Part shown: positions 51,974 through 60,817 of the stretch, piece by piece
Position numbering within the stretch: position 1 is the first letter of the stretch
Layout of the letters: every line of letters begins with the position of its first letter
From: Rhizobium sp. Pop5
Lineage (GTDB): Bacteria; Pseudomonadota; Alphaproteobacteria; Rhizobiales; Rhizobiaceae
DNA: 64,000 bases
Assembly: GCF_024721175.1 (NCBI RefSeq)
Contig: NZ_CP099399.1
Location: 3,580,001-3,644,000 of the forward strand
Direction of reading: 5' to 3'
Translations under genes and position numbers: made by a program
Notes under the pieces: generated by a model
The model's database searches: none
Seen by the model: the letters and a program-made list of their open reading frames with translations, nothing else
Told to the model about the DNA's origin: nothing

Positions 51974-52059
51974 ATGTGCATTGCTCCGTCTTCAGCCCCG
52001 CGACGGAAATCACCAGACTTTCCTTTTCGATCGGTAAAGATGACGAAGCGATGGACGGA

Positions 52060-52068
52060 ATGGTTAAC
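52060..52068 (-). promoter_or_regulatory. Candidate CtrA half-site upstream of cpdR
   Basis: The minus strand reads GTTAACCAT at 52068-52060, starting 87 bases upstream of the cpdR ATG. TTAACCAT matches the CtrA half-site described for rhizobia; the second TTAA at seven-base spacing of the Caulobacter box is missing. Confidence 0.45.
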
Positions 52069-52091
52069 AACCCGTCTTGATCGGCTGCCGC

Positions 52092-52634
52092 TCAGGCGTC
52101 CCCCGTCACGACACCGACGAACGGCAATTCGCGAAAGGCATAGGCGACATCCATGCCGTAGCCGACGACGAAATAGTCGGGGCATTCGAAGCCGACATAG
52201 TCAGCCTCCAGCTTTTCCTTGCGCTTGACGCGCTTGTCGAGCAGCACGGCGATCGTGACGTTACGCGCGCCGCGTTCGAAAAGCAGCTCTTTGGCAAAGA
52301 GCAGCGTGCGGCCGGATTCGAGGATGTCGTCGATCAGCAGCACATCGCGGCCGTGCACGTCGCTGTCGATATCCTTGACGATGCGCACGCCCTGCGAAAC
52401 CGTGCCGATGCCGTAGCTCGAGAGCGTAATGAACTCGACCTCCGGGGCGAGCCCGGTGTCATGCAGGGCGCGAATCAAGTCGGCGGCGAAAATGAACGAC
52501 CCCTTGAGCACGGCGATGACGAGCAGGTCCTTGGTCGGGCCGTTGGCGATCTCCCGTGCCATCGCATGATTGCGCTCGGCGATCTGCTCGGCGGTGAAGA
52601 GCGGCTCGATGTTTTTTCCGCGCACGACAGGCAT
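52092..52634 (-). CDS. hpt: Hypoxanthine phosphoribosyltransferase
   Basis: I choose the ATG at 52634, with GGAG eleven bases upstream, over the ATG at 52649 (180 against 185 residues). The PRPP loop VLLIDDILESGRTL and the type-defining IAVLKGSFIFAADLIRAL, SSYGIGTVSQGVRI and ADYVGFECPDYFVVGYGMD blocks are clear. It salvages hypoxanthine and guanine. It lies upstream of cpdR on the same strand but 118 bases away, with the cpdR box in between. Confidence 0.95.
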   Translation of the reverse strand: MPVVRGKNIEPLFTAEQIAERNHAMAREIANGPTKDLLVIAVLKGSFIFAADLIRALHDTGLAPEVEFITLSSYGIGTVSQGVRIVKDIDSDVHGRDVLLIDDILESGRTLLFAKELLFERGARNVTIAVLLDKRVKRKEKLEADYVGFECPDYFVVGYGMDVAYAFRELPFVGVVTGDA

Positions 52635-52768
52635 AGGGGCTTGCTCCATGAAAAGAAGCGTAAGCCGTTAGCACATATGCGGGCCTGAAACAGCCTCGCC
52701 GGCCAGGAAATTAACGCGATTGGCGCGACCTGTGGCGGGAAAGCCCTGCATTACACCGCCGGCCGTGC

Positions 52769-53422
52769 CTATGGCAGGAAGGTGAGCCGGACTTCCGGCA
52801 CCTTGCCTCCGCCATGCTGAACACGCGCCGAAAAGCCCCGGCTCTGGCCGCCATAGATAACGTCGACCGGCGGATCGATGACGATGCTGGCGGTCAGCCG
52901 TTCGTCCGTCACGAGATCTGCACGGATCGGATGCACCGTCTGCGTCGTGCCGCTCTCGTTTTCGACGATGCCGTTGATGACGAGCACGCGCATGCCGTTT
53001 GCATCGCGCGGCGTCACCGTCACATGGGTGAAGTGCAACGGCGCTCCGGAAGAGGCCTGCCCGCTGGAAAGGCCGGAGAAGCCGCCCGCAAGCCCGAAGA
53101 CGAGCACGGCGAGCGTCAGCACCAGCGCTGCGAAACTGTGCATGGAGGCGCGCTGCAGCCAGGATTCGACGGCTCGCAGAGCGCAAGCAGCCATTGCCAG
53201 CATGAAGGGCGGCTGTGCGGCGCTTACGGCGGCCATGCGTCTGCGGTTGTCGTTGTGGGTTCTCGCGTTGAATTCCTGCGACCGGACTTTCCCGACCGTC
53301 ACGAATTCGGCATCGGAAATATCCGCAGGGCGCGCCCTGCGGTGCTGACGGTGTGCGGGTTCCGGCGGCAGGAAATCATAGGCCGCGCCCGGCGCCTGAC
53401 GACTGAAGGAGGATGCTTCCAT
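52769..53422 (-). CDS. Single-pass membrane protein next to ftsE (DUF3426-like C-terminus)
   Basis: From the ATG at 53422 the protein has 217 residues: a charged cytoplasmic part rich in Arg/His (1-75), one membrane helix at about 100-118 (FAALVLTLAVLVFGLAGGF) and a periplasmic beta domain (HVTVTPRDANGMRVLVINGIVENESG and VIYGGQSRGFSARV) of the kind seen in DUF3426 proteins. No zinc ribbon is visible at the start. It is divergent from ftsE. A division or envelope role is inferred from this place and from the TTAACCAT box 87 bases upstream. Confidence 0.75.
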   Translation of the reverse strand: MEASSFSRQAPGAAYDFLPPEPAHRQHRRARPADISDAEFVTVGKVRSQEFNARTHNDNRRRMAAVSAAQPPFMLAMAACALRAVESWLQRASMHSFAALVLTLAVLVFGLAGGFSGLSSGQASSGAPLHFTHVTVTPRDANGMRVLVINGIVENESGTTQTVHPIRADLVTDERLTASIVIDPPVDVIYGGQSRGFSARVQHGGGKVPEVRLTFLP

Positions 53423-53508
53423 GGTGGCTGCCTCGCAGATGTCCACATGGTTTCGATGCCAGGGAGAATCTTGGCATTGAAACGAATCCTGCTCAGTCGT
53501 AAATTTTA

Positions 53509-53516
53509 ATGGTTAA
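53509..53516 (-). promoter_or_regulatory. Candidate CtrA half-site upstream of the ftsE-adjacent gene
   Basis: The minus strand reads TTAACCAT and then TAAAA, starting 87 bases before the ATG at 53422, the same distance and orientation as the box in front of cpdR. It is also about 120 bases upstream of ftsE on the other strand. Confidence 0.4.
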
Positions 53517-53628
53517 TGCTTCGCAAAGATTGCCATCAAACGGGCGTCTTTCCGGCAAAATTTACCGGCTGTTAACGGTGTTGGTTAACAAGTCACGCGG
53601 TGAAACCAAGAACAGACTGAGCTGCCCG

Positions 53629-54288
53629 TTGATCCACTTCGAGAATGTCGGTTTGCGCTATGGCATGGGCCCGGAAATCCTCCGGGACCTGACCTTCGAC
53701 ATTCCGAAGAAATCCTTTCAATTCCTGACCGGCCCATCGGGCGCCGGCAAGACATCGCTGCTCAGGCTGCTCTTCATGTCGCTGCAGCCGACCCGCGGCC
53801 TGATCCGCATGTTCGGCCGCGACATTTCCGAAATCCCCCGTCCCGAACTGCCTTTGCTGCGCCGCCGGGTCGGCATCGTCTTCCAGGATTTCCGCCTCCT
53901 CGACCATCTCACAACCTACGAGAATGTCGCCCTGCCGCTCAGGGTGCGCGGCAAGGAGGAGAGTTCCTACAAGACCGATGTCCTGGAACTTCTGAAATGG
54001 GTCGGCCTCGGCGAACGCATCAACGTCCTGCCGCCGGTCCTCTCTGGCGGCGAGAAGCAGCGCGCCGCCATTGCCCGGGCGCTGATGGACCGGCCGGAAG
54101 TTCTGCTGGCCGACGAGCCGACGGGCAATGTCGATCCACCCATGGCCAGGCGCCTGCTCAATCTTTTCCTTGAGCTGAATCGGCTCGGCACCGCCGTTGT
54201 GATCGCGACGCATGATCTGGCGCTGATGGAGCAGGTGGAAGCGCGCCGCATGATCCTTTCGGGGGGGCATCTCGATATCTATGACTGA
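53629..54288 (+). CDS. ftsE: Cell division ABC ATPase FtsE
   Basis: The start is the TTG at 53629, because IHFENVGLRYG is where FtsE proteins begin; the ATG far upstream at 53509 would add a 40-residue tail not typical of the family. The 219-residue product has Walker A GPSGAGKT at 35-42, the ABC signature LSGGEKQR and Walker B VLLADEPTGNVD. With FtsX it controls murein hydrolases at the division site. Two GTTAAC hexamers sit 40 bases upstream. Confidence 0.95.
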   Translation: MIHFENVGLRYGMGPEILRDLTFDIPKKSFQFLTGPSGAGKTSLLRLLFMSLQPTRGLIRMFGRDISEIPRPELPLLRRRVGIVFQDFRLLDHLTTYENVALPLRVRGKEESSYKTDVLELLKWVGLGERINVLPPVLSGGEKQRAAIARALMDRPEVLLADEPTGNVDPPMARRLLNLFLELNRLGTAVVIATHDLALMEQVEARRMILSGGHLDIYD

Positions 54289-55294
54289 GCCCCCATCGAG
54301 AAACCGGGAGAAGGCGCCCGTCAAGGCGGAACAGAAGCGGCCGGAAATGCGCGTGCGCCCAACCGCGCCGATTCTGCCGCCTTCCAACATCCAGGGCAAT
54401 GCCCTGATGGTGGTCATTGCGATCATGGCCTTTCTCGCCTGCCTGACGCTCGGCGGTGTCAGCATGGTGCGCTCGACTGCGGCAAGCTGGGAGAGCCAGA
54501 TCTCCCGCGAGATCACCATCCAGATCAAGCCGGACGACAATCTCGACATGGAAAAGGCGCTGACGCAGGCGCGCGACCTGGCCATGACTTTCGTCGGCAC
54601 TAAAAGCGGCCAGATCGTCGACGAGGCGGCAACCGCCCGCCTGCTCGAACCCTGGCTCGGCCCCGGTCTCGACCTCAAGGACCTGCCCGTTCCTCGCCTC
54701 GTCGTCATCACCATCGACGAGAGCAATCCGCCGGATTTCGACGCGATGCGATCGCTCCTCAAGGACAGCATCCCGCAAGCGAGCCTCGACGATCACCGCA
54801 CCTGGGTCGACCGGCTGGTGTCCATGGCACATACCACCGTCATGATCGGCACCGGCATCCTGCTGCTGGTCTTCTCGGCGATGGTGCTGACTGTCGTCTT
54901 CGCCACGCGCGGCGCGCTGTCGGGCAACCGACACATCGTCGAAGTGCTGCATTTCGTCGGCGCCGAAAGCTCTTTCGTTGCTACCGAATTCCAGAAACAT
55001 TTCCTGAAGATCAGCCTCAAGGGCTCGGCGATCGGCAGCGCGCTTGCCGCGCTCTTCTTCGCCACCGCCGGCTTCTGGCAGAGCCGCACGCTGGCGACCC
55101 CGGAAACGGATCAGGCCACCGCGCTCTTCGGCACTTTCTCCGTCGGCGTGCTCGGTTATGCCGGCATCTTCGCGACAATGATCGTCATCGCCCTGCTGAC
55201 GACCGTCACGGCGCGGCTGACCGTCATGCGGACGATCTACGAAATCGATACATTGCGTTCGGACCCGACGCGCACAGACGGCATCGCAAGTTGA
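54281..55294 (+). CDS. ftsX: Cell division protein FtsX
   Basis: The 337-residue protein has a long Pro/Lys/Arg-rich cytoplasmic N-terminus, four membrane helices (about 43-66, 185-207, 240-265 and 290-312) and a periplasmic loop at about 67-180, the standard FtsX layout. Its ATG lies inside the last codons of ftsE (overlap of eight bases), so ftsE and ftsX are coupled. EnvC-like partners that FtsX uses are not in this window; the M23 protein at 0.3-2.2 kb is of the same LytM class but distant. Confidence 0.93.
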   Translation: MTEPPSRNREKAPVKAEQKRPEMRVRPTAPILPPSNIQGNALMVVIAIMAFLACLTLGGVSMVRSTAASWESQISREITIQIKPDDNLDMEKALTQARDLAMTFVGTKSGQIVDEAATARLLEPWLGPGLDLKDLPVPRLVVITIDESNPPDFDAMRSLLKDSIPQASLDDHRTWVDRLVSMAHTTVMIGTGILLLVFSAMVLTVVFATRGALSGNRHIVEVLHFVGAESSFVATEFQKHFLKISLKGSAIGSALAALFFATAGFWQSRTLATPETDQATALFGTFSVGVLGYAGIFATMIVIALLTTVTARLTVMRTIYEIDTLRSDPTRTDGIAS

Positions 55295-55361
55295 TCGCAA
55301 CCATGCCGTTTTGTCATGAAAGCGTCTGTTCCGCGCCGCAATCAGCGTATAATCACGATTC

Positions 55362-56078
55362 ATGACCATGGGCCATACGACACGCGATCCGATTCGGCAG
55401 GACCCGGAGCTTCATCGCCCGGCGGGTCTGCCGCCGCGGCGTGGGCCGATCCGCCGCCTCTTGCGCTGGGGCGGCTTTGCCTGCGTGCTGGCGATTGCCC
55501 TGGTGTTCGGCGGCTTCCTGCGTTTCGCCGACTCCGTGACGACACTGAAGCCGCCGCCCGAACCGAAGGCGGATGCGATCGTCGTGTTGACCGGCGGCTA
55601 TCAGCGCATCGATCAGGCCGTGGAACTGCTGCAGAAGGGCGCCGGCAAACGGCTGCTGATCTCGGGCGTCCACCCGACGACGACGCCGAGGCAGATCCGC
55701 AAGATGACGCAGGGTTCGGCCGATCTCTTCTCCTGCTGCGTCGATATCGGCCACGACGCCATAGACACGATCGGCAACGCCGAAGAGGCCTCCAACTGGA
55801 TCCATGCCAACGGATACAGGAGTGTCATCGTCGTCACCAACAACTATCATATGCCGCGCAGCCTCGCCGAGCTCTCCTACGTCGATCCCGACATCGAGTT
55901 CATCCCCTATCCGGTGGTCAATTCGGATTTGAAGACGCGCAACTGGTTCACCGATCCGAACGCGATGCGCGTCATGCTCGCCGAATATGTGAAGGTGCTG
56001 CTGGCCGGCGCCCGCAACGTCACCGGCTTCGGGCGCCACACCGGGCTGCGCTCGGCAAGTCTTTCCGATTCGGACTGA
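55362..56078 (+). CDS. YdcF/SanA-like DUF218 membrane protein
   Basis: The 238-residue protein has one N-terminal membrane helix (about 36-53) and a periplasmic DUF218 domain with DAIVVLTGGYQRIDQAVELLQKGAGKRLLISG, then SNWIHANGYRSVIVVTNNYHMPRSLAEL. Some members (ElyC, SanA) affect envelope integrity; this branch is uncharacterised. The ATG at 55362 is 67 bases after ftsX on the same strand, and two codons later another ATG exists. The gene between ftsX and plsC is a common arrangement in rhizobia. Confidence 0.87.
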   Translation: MTMGHTTRDPIRQDPELHRPAGLPPRRGPIRRLLRWGGFACVLAIALVFGGFLRFADSVTTLKPPPEPKADAIVVLTGGYQRIDQAVELLQKGAGKRLLISGVHPTTTPRQIRKMTQGSADLFSCCVDIGHDAIDTIGNAEEASNWIHANGYRSVIVVTNNYHMPRSLAELSYVDPDIEFIPYPVVNSDLKTRNWFTDPNAMRVMLAEYVKVLLAGARNVTGFGRHTGLRSASLSDSD

Positions 56079-56086
56079 GGCTTTTG

Positions 56087-56199
56087 CCGGAGCATGACGC
56101 CGAAAAGTGTGAGCGGTTTTCGGACGGCATCATGCTCCAACTCTTTAATTTAGAACAGGATTCAGATTTTGGGCCTGTCCTGAAATCTGAATCCTGTTC
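56087..56199. repeat. Two-hairpin Rhizobium intergenic repeat (RIME-like)
   Basis: Hairpin one (56089-56138) pairs GGAGCATGA-CGCCGAAAA with TTTTCGG-ACGGCATCATGCTCC. Hairpin two (56153-56199) pairs GAACAGGATTCAGATTT with AAATCTGAATCCTGTTC; a 14-base linker joins them. I recognise this from memory as the dispersed palindromic element of Rhizobium genomes. It sits between two same-strand genes. Confidence 0.8.
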
Positions 56200-56252
56200 C
56201 GGCGCGTCATCAAACGCTTTTTATGACGGTCAATATCGTGTAGGCCGGTCGC

Positions 56253-57077
56253 GTGAGCATGCCTCGGGAAAACTTCATGATCGCCCTGCGTTCCATTCTC
56301 TTCAACACGATCTTCTATGCCAACCTCATCATCCGGATGATCGTGCTCTCGCCCTATTATTTCGTGGCACCGCGCCTGACGGCCTATGCGATCCCGAAGA
56401 ACTGGGCACGCTCCAACCACTGGCTGATGCGCATCATCGTCGGCACCACCTTCGAGATCGAAGGCCTGGAAAACCTACCTGATGGAAGCTACATCCTTGC
56501 GCCGAAGCATCAATCCTTCTGGGATACCTATGCGCTGCTGCCAAGACTGAAGGACCCGGTCTATATCCTGAAGCGCGAGCTGATGTGGATTCCGCTCTTC
56601 GGCTGGTATGCCAAGAAGCAGCGCATGATCCCGGTTGACCGCGGCGCCCGCGGCAAGGTGATGGTCGAGGTGCTGAAACGCACGAAGGAAGAGCTTTCGA
56701 CCGGCCGCCAGCTCATCATCTATCCCGAGGGCACCCGCCGCCCGCCGGGCGCCGAGCCGGTCTATAAATACGGCATCGCGCGCATGTACCGCGATCTCGG
56801 CCTCCCCGTCGTGCCGATTGCAATGCATCCCGGCCTTTTCTGGCCACGGCGGAGCTTCCGGCGCTATCCCGGCCACTTCAAGGTGAAGATCCTGCCGCCG
56901 ATCATGCCGGGGATGGACCCGGATGCCTTCTTCGCTCAGTTGATCGAGGTGACGGAGCGGGCAAGCGACGAACTCCTCATCGATACCGTCGAGCGCAATC
57001 CGCATCTGCCATTGCCGCCAACGGCAGTCGAAAGGCTCACCGAACTGCGCAAGCTGAAGACAGCCGCGACGGCTTGA
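56253..57077 (+). CDS. plsC: 1-acyl-sn-glycerol-3-phosphate acyltransferase-like protein
   Basis: The 274-residue protein has an N-terminal membrane segment (about 10-40). It has the acyltransferase motifs H-x4-D in PKHQSFWDTYAL, a middle block with RELMWIPLFGWYAKKQRMIPVDR and the YPEGTRRPPG substrate motif. It makes phosphatidic acid from lysophosphatidic acid or a related acyl transfer in the inner membrane. The start is uncertain: GTG at 56253, or ATG at 56259 or 56277. The preceding repeat element separates it from the DUF218 gene. Confidence 0.88.
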   Translation: MSMPRENFMIALRSILFNTIFYANLIIRMIVLSPYYFVAPRLTAYAIPKNWARSNHWLMRIIVGTTFEIEGLENLPDGSYILAPKHQSFWDTYALLPRLKDPVYILKRELMWIPLFGWYAKKQRMIPVDRGARGKVMVEVLKRTKEELSTGRQLIIYPEGTRRPPGAEPVYKYGIARMYRDLGLPVVPIAMHPGLFWPRRSFRRYPGHFKVKILPPIMPGMDPDAFFAQLIEVTERASDELLIDTVERNPHLPLPPTAVERLTELRKLKTAATA

Positions 57078-57079
57078 GA

Positions 57080-57610
57080 TCAGGCGGCGCGCAACCGCTC
57101 CACTTCGCTGGCAACCTGCTCCAGCCAATGGTCGCGAATGCCCATCTGCTTCAGATGCGCGAGCGTGTTGAAGACATAGGCATCGTTCGGGCCGGACTGG
57201 CCTTTGGCGACATTCACCACCTGGGCCGCCTCCAGTGCATCGAGGCTGCCCGCATATTGCTCGTGGTCGCGATCGACGATGTAGGAGACCGCTTCTATCT
57301 TGCGGCCACCGGCAAACTGCAGCCGCACCCGGCGCTCCAGATAGACATTGGTGACGAGTTCGCGGGCGCGGAGATAGTCGATCACCTCGTTCCAATTTTT
57401 CGGCGAAATGCGGAACGCCATGCCGCGGCAGGCCCCGCCCCGGTCGAGGCCGAGAACGAGGCCGGGATTGTCCCGGGTGCCTCGGTGGACGAAGGAGCGA
57501 ACGCAGAGCGAACGCCTGTAGCCATGCACCAGAGCCTCTGCCCTTTCCAAAAACTCGAAGCCCGGATTCCACATCAGTGAGCCGTAGCCAAATACCCAAA
57601 ATTCGTCCAT
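57080..57610 (-). CDS. Gamma-glutamylcyclotransferase (ChaC family)
   Basis: From the ATG at 57610 the 176-residue protein starts MDEFWVFGYGSLMWNPGFEF, the YGSL signature of cyclotransferases, with LCVRSFVHRGTRDNPGLVLGLDRGGACRGMAFRI following. ChaC enzymes release 5-oxoproline and Cys-Gly from glutathione. The catalytic Glu expected in the family lies in the ERRVRLQF area, not exactly assigned. It is convergent with plsC, two bases apart, and divergent from the DUF2125 gene. Confidence 0.9.
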   Translation of the reverse strand: MDEFWVFGYGSLMWNPGFEFLERAEALVHGYRRSLCVRSFVHRGTRDNPGLVLGLDRGGACRGMAFRISPKNWNEVIDYLRARELVTNVYLERRVRLQFAGGRKIEAVSYIVDRDHEQYAGSLDALEAAQVVNVAKGQSGPNDAYVFNTLAHLKQMGIRDHWLEQVASEVERLRAA

Positions 57611-57660
57611 ATCGCACGCCAGACCGGAATCACATTTGCGACTCACCATTGGAGAACATC

Positions 57661-58677
57661 ATGGCAGCGTCAAGCCGATCCGGCAGCGGCGAATCTGGCA
57701 GCGGCAAGAAATTCTGGTTGCTGGGCGGCGGCATCCTCTTGGTAATAGCACTTTATACCGGCGGCTGGTTCTATGCGGCATCGGCACTGAAGACGACGGT
57801 GCTGAAAGCGATCGCGCCAGGCAATCCGGCGGGCGTCAGCGGCGAATGCGCCGATATCGAGTTCCGCGGCTATCCCTTCCGCATCGGCCTGTTCTGCTCC
57901 AAGATCGACGTCGACGACAACGTCAACGGCGTCTCGGCCACCTTCGGGGCGCTCCGTTCGGCAGCACAGGTCTATGCGCCCGGCCATATCGTCTGGGAGC
58001 TCGATTCGCCCGCGGAAATCCGCACAACCAACGGCCTTTCGATCTCGGCTCAATGGGCAAACCTGCAATCAAGCCTCGCGACCAGGTTGAAGGGCATCGA
58101 CCGCAGCTCAACGGTCATCGAGGGTCTGAAGGCGACGGCAGTCTCCTCCTTCACCGGCCAGACCATCAGTTTCGATGCCGCCCACACCGAAATTCATCTC
58201 CGCCAGAACGGAGCCGATCTCGATGGCGCGATCTCCGTTGAGGATGCAAATACCGCGATCAAGGACTGGCCGCAGGTATTCCCGAAACTTTCCGCCAGCA
58301 TCGATCTGACCGTCGCCGGCAAGGCCGGCCTGATCGACGGCAGTGATCCGAACGGCCTCAATGGCGCCAACGGCGAACTGCGCCGTATCGTGGCCGACAT
58401 CGGCGACGGAAAGGTCATGACGCTGACCGGCCCCTTCTCCTTCGACGAACAGGGCTTCCTGTCGGGAAAATTCAAACTGGAGATCGAACAGCTCGGCCCC
58501 TGGGGCCATAGCCTGAAACAGGCGTTCCCGGATATCGCCTCGACGGTGAACACGGCGACGAAGCTCTTGAAGGCGCTCGCCAACGGCAGCGACAAGGTCT
58601 CGGTCGATCTCGTCGTCGATCACGGCAACGCCACCGTCAGCGGCTTCATCCCGCTCGGCCGGATTCCGCCGATCTAG
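57661..58677 (+). CDS. DUF2125 membrane-anchored protein
   Basis: The 338-residue protein from the ATG at 57661 has one N-terminal helix (about 16-40: KFWLLGGGILLVIALYTGGWFYAAS) and a periplasmic beta-rich DUF2125 domain that includes the cysteine pair of GECADIEFRGYPFRIGLFCSKI. Such domains look like large lipid-binding or AsmA-like folds. Function is unknown. It starts 50 bases from the divergent ChaC gene and ends near the convergent tyrC gene. Confidence 0.85.
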   Translation: MAASSRSGSGESGSGKKFWLLGGGILLVIALYTGGWFYAASALKTTVLKAIAPGNPAGVSGECADIEFRGYPFRIGLFCSKIDVDDNVNGVSATFGALRSAAQVYAPGHIVWELDSPAEIRTTNGLSISAQWANLQSSLATRLKGIDRSSTVIEGLKATAVSSFTGQTISFDAAHTEIHLRQNGADLDGAISVEDANTAIKDWPQVFPKLSASIDLTVAGKAGLIDGSDPNGLNGANGELRRIVADIGDGKVMTLTGPFSFDEQGFLSGKFKLEIEQLGPWGHSLKQAFPDIASTVNTATKLLKALANGSDKVSVDLVVDHGNATVSGFIPLGRIPPI

Positions 58678-58704
58678 CCGATCCGGCCTCTCAAGCGTTG
58701 GCCG

Positions 58705-59631
58705 CTACTTCTTATCAAGTGGATGGGGGCGGCCGAAATCCGGTGCGTCGACATCCTGGCCGGCCTGGATGATCGAACGGCGGATGGCGCGTGTGCGGGT
58801 GAAAAGTTCGAAAATCTTGTCGCCCTCGCCCCAGCGGATCGCGCGCTGCAGATAGGCGAGATCTTCCGAGAAGCGCGCCAGCATTTCGAGAATCGCATCG
58901 CGGTTGTGCAGGCAGACGTCGCGCCACATCGTCGGATCAGAGGCGGCGAGACGGGTGAAATCGCGAAAGCCGGAGGCTGAATATTTGATGACCTCGGACT
59001 CGGTCACCGTCTCCAGATCGTCGGCGGTGCCGACGATGTTGTAGGCGATGATATGCGGCAGGTGCGAAACGATTGCCAGCACCTTGTCGTGATGCTCCGC
59101 ATCCATCTCGTCGACCTTCGAGCCGAGCGCCTCCCAGAAACCGCGCAGCCGCTTCAGCGCCGCTTCGTCAGTGCCGGCAACCGGCGTGAAGATGCACCAG
59201 CGGCCTTCGAAGAGGCCGGGAAAGCCGGCATCCGGGCCGGATTTCTCCGTGCCGGCCAGAGGATGGCCGGGGATGAAATGCACATTCTCAGGCATATGCG
59301 GCTGCATCTGCGCGATGACGGAAGCCTTGGTGGAGCCGACATCGGTAACGATCGCCCCCGGCTTCAGGCTTCCAGCGATCTCTTTCGCCACGCTTTCCGA
59401 AGCGCCGACCGGAACCGAAACGATGATGAGGTCGGCATCCCTGACGGCATCCGCCGAGGACGTCGTGTAGCGGTCGCCAAGGCCGAGCTCTTCCGCACGC
59501 TTCAGCGTATCAGCGCTGCGTGTCGCAACGACGATCTCTTTCGTCAGGCCGAGCCGCCGGATGTCGTGGGCGAGCGAAGAGCCGATCAGGCCGATGCCGA
59601 TCAGCGCGATGCGATCGAACTGCACGCTCAT
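58705..59631 (-). CDS. tyrC: Prephenate/arogenate dehydrogenase
   Basis: The 308-residue protein starts at the ATG at 59631 with the NAD motif [67 protein letters not shown] and the conserved His of [13 protein letters not shown] identify the family. It makes the tyrosine precursor from prephenate. Its ATG overlaps the hisC stop by four bases (ATGA), a fixed pair in many alphaproteobacteria because the HisC-like enzyme can also transaminate aromatic keto acids. The symbol tyrC/tyrA is uncertain. Confidence 0.93.
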   Translation of the reverse strand: MSVQFDRIALIGIGLIGSSLAHDIRRLGLTKEIVVATRSADTLKRAEELGLGDRYTTSSADAVRDADLIIVSVPVGASESVAKEIAGSLKPGAIVTDVGSTKASVIAQMQPHMPENVHFIPGHPLAGTEKSGPDAGFPGLFEGRWCIFTPVAGTDEAALKRLRGFWEALGSKVDEMDAEHHDKVLAIVSHLPHIIAYNIVGTADDLETVTESEVIKYSASGFRDFTRLAASDPTMWRDVCLHNRDAILEMLARFSEDLAYLQRAIRWGEGDKIFELFTRTRAIRRSIIQAGQDVDAPDFGRPHPLDKK

Positions 59632-60737
59632 GCCTGACGTCCCATGAATTCGCCGAGGGCGGCCATGACACCACGATTGGCCTCTTCCGGCCCGACGCTC
59701 ATGCGCAGCGCATTGGAAAAGCCGTAGCCGCGCATGGCGCGCAGGATGTAGCCGCGGCGCGTCAGGAACTCGTCGGCATCCGCCGCGCGCTTGCCGTCGA
59801 TCTCGGGGAAATGGATGAGGACGAAATTGGCGACGGAGGGCGTCACTTTCAGCCCGATTGCTTCGAGGGCCTGCGTGAGCGTCTCCACCCACATTTGGTT
59901 GAAAGAGACGGCCTGCTGGACGAAGGCCTGGTCGCGAATAGCCGCCGCACCGGCGGCGATCGCCGCTGCATTCAGGTTGAACGGAGCACGCACGCGGTTC
60001 ACCGCATCGACGATATCGGCAGGCGCATACATCCAGCCGACGCGCAGCGCCGCAAGACCGTAGGCCTTCGAGAAGGTGCGGGTCATCACCACGTTGGCGT
60101 TGGAGGACACGACCTCGATGCCGGCCTCATAATCGTTGCGGCGCACATATTCGGCGTAAGCCGCATCAAGCACGAGCACGACATGTTTCGGCAGCCCGGC
60201 CTGCAGGCGGCGGATTTCGCTGACGGGAACATAGGTGCCCGTGGGATTGCCGGGATTGGCGATGAAGACGATCTTCGTCCTCTCCGTTACCGCGGCAAGG
60301 ATCGCGTCGACATCGACGGTATGGTTCTTTTCCCGAACGACGACGGGGGTCGCGCCCGCGCCCAGGATCTGGATCTTGTAGACGAGGAAGCCGTGCTCGG
60401 TGATGATGCCTTCATCGCCGGCGCCGAGATAGACATGGCAGAGCAGGCCGAGGAGTTCGTCGGAACCGTTGCCGCAGAGGATGTTTGCCGGATTGAGGCC
60501 ATGCACGGCGGCGATCGCCTCGCGCAGTTCGATCGCCTGCCCGTCCGGATAACGCCCCAGATTATCGGCGACCGCCTTGAAGGCTTCGATCGCCTTCGGG
60601 CTCGCGCCGAGCGGCGTTTCGTTGGACGAAAGCTTGTAGACGCGGGCAACACCCGGCGCATGTTCCTTGCCCGGCACATAGGCTGCGATATCGAGAATAC
60701 CGGGACGCGGAACGGGCTTGCTCATCTCAACGCTCAT
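59628..60737 (-). CDS. hisC: Histidinol-phosphate aminotransferase
   Basis: The 369-residue PLP enzyme has K224 in [16 protein letters not shown], and other family blocks [22 protein letters not shown] and NPGNPTGTY. It works in histidine synthesis and, in this gene pair with tyrC, probably in aromatic amino acid transamination too. The ATG at 60737 has AAGG nine bases upstream; an ATG at 60725 is possible. Transcription is minus-strand, with the methyltransferase gene 80 bases upstream. Confidence 0.95.
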   Translation of the reverse strand: MSVEMSKPVPRPGILDIAAYVPGKEHAPGVARVYKLSSNETPLGASPKAIEAFKAVADNLGRYPDGQAIELREAIAAVHGLNPANILCGNGSDELLGLLCHVYLGAGDEGIITEHGFLVYKIQILGAGATPVVVREKNHTVDVDAILAAVTERTKIVFIANPGNPTGTYVPVSEIRRLQAGLPKHVVLVLDAAYAEYVRRNDYEAGIEVVSSNANVVMTRTFSKAYGLAALRVGWMYAPADIVDAVNRVRAPFNLNAAAIAAGAAAIRDQAFVQQAVSFNQMWVETLTQALEAIGLKVTPSVANFVLIHFPEIDGKRAADADEFLTRRGYILRAMRGYGFSNALRMSVGPEEANRGVMAALGEFMGRQA

Positions 60738-60817
60738 GGGTCGACCTTGGATTTTCCGGAAAATGACCCAGTGCCATTAAAGCGGAATGCCGTTCTTGTC
60801 GAGTGCCGGGAACGGCA

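Noticed and set aside
53571..53589. A full CtrA box upstream of ftsE
   Set aside because: The spacing between TTAA halves is nine bases rather than seven; kept only as a low-interest finding.
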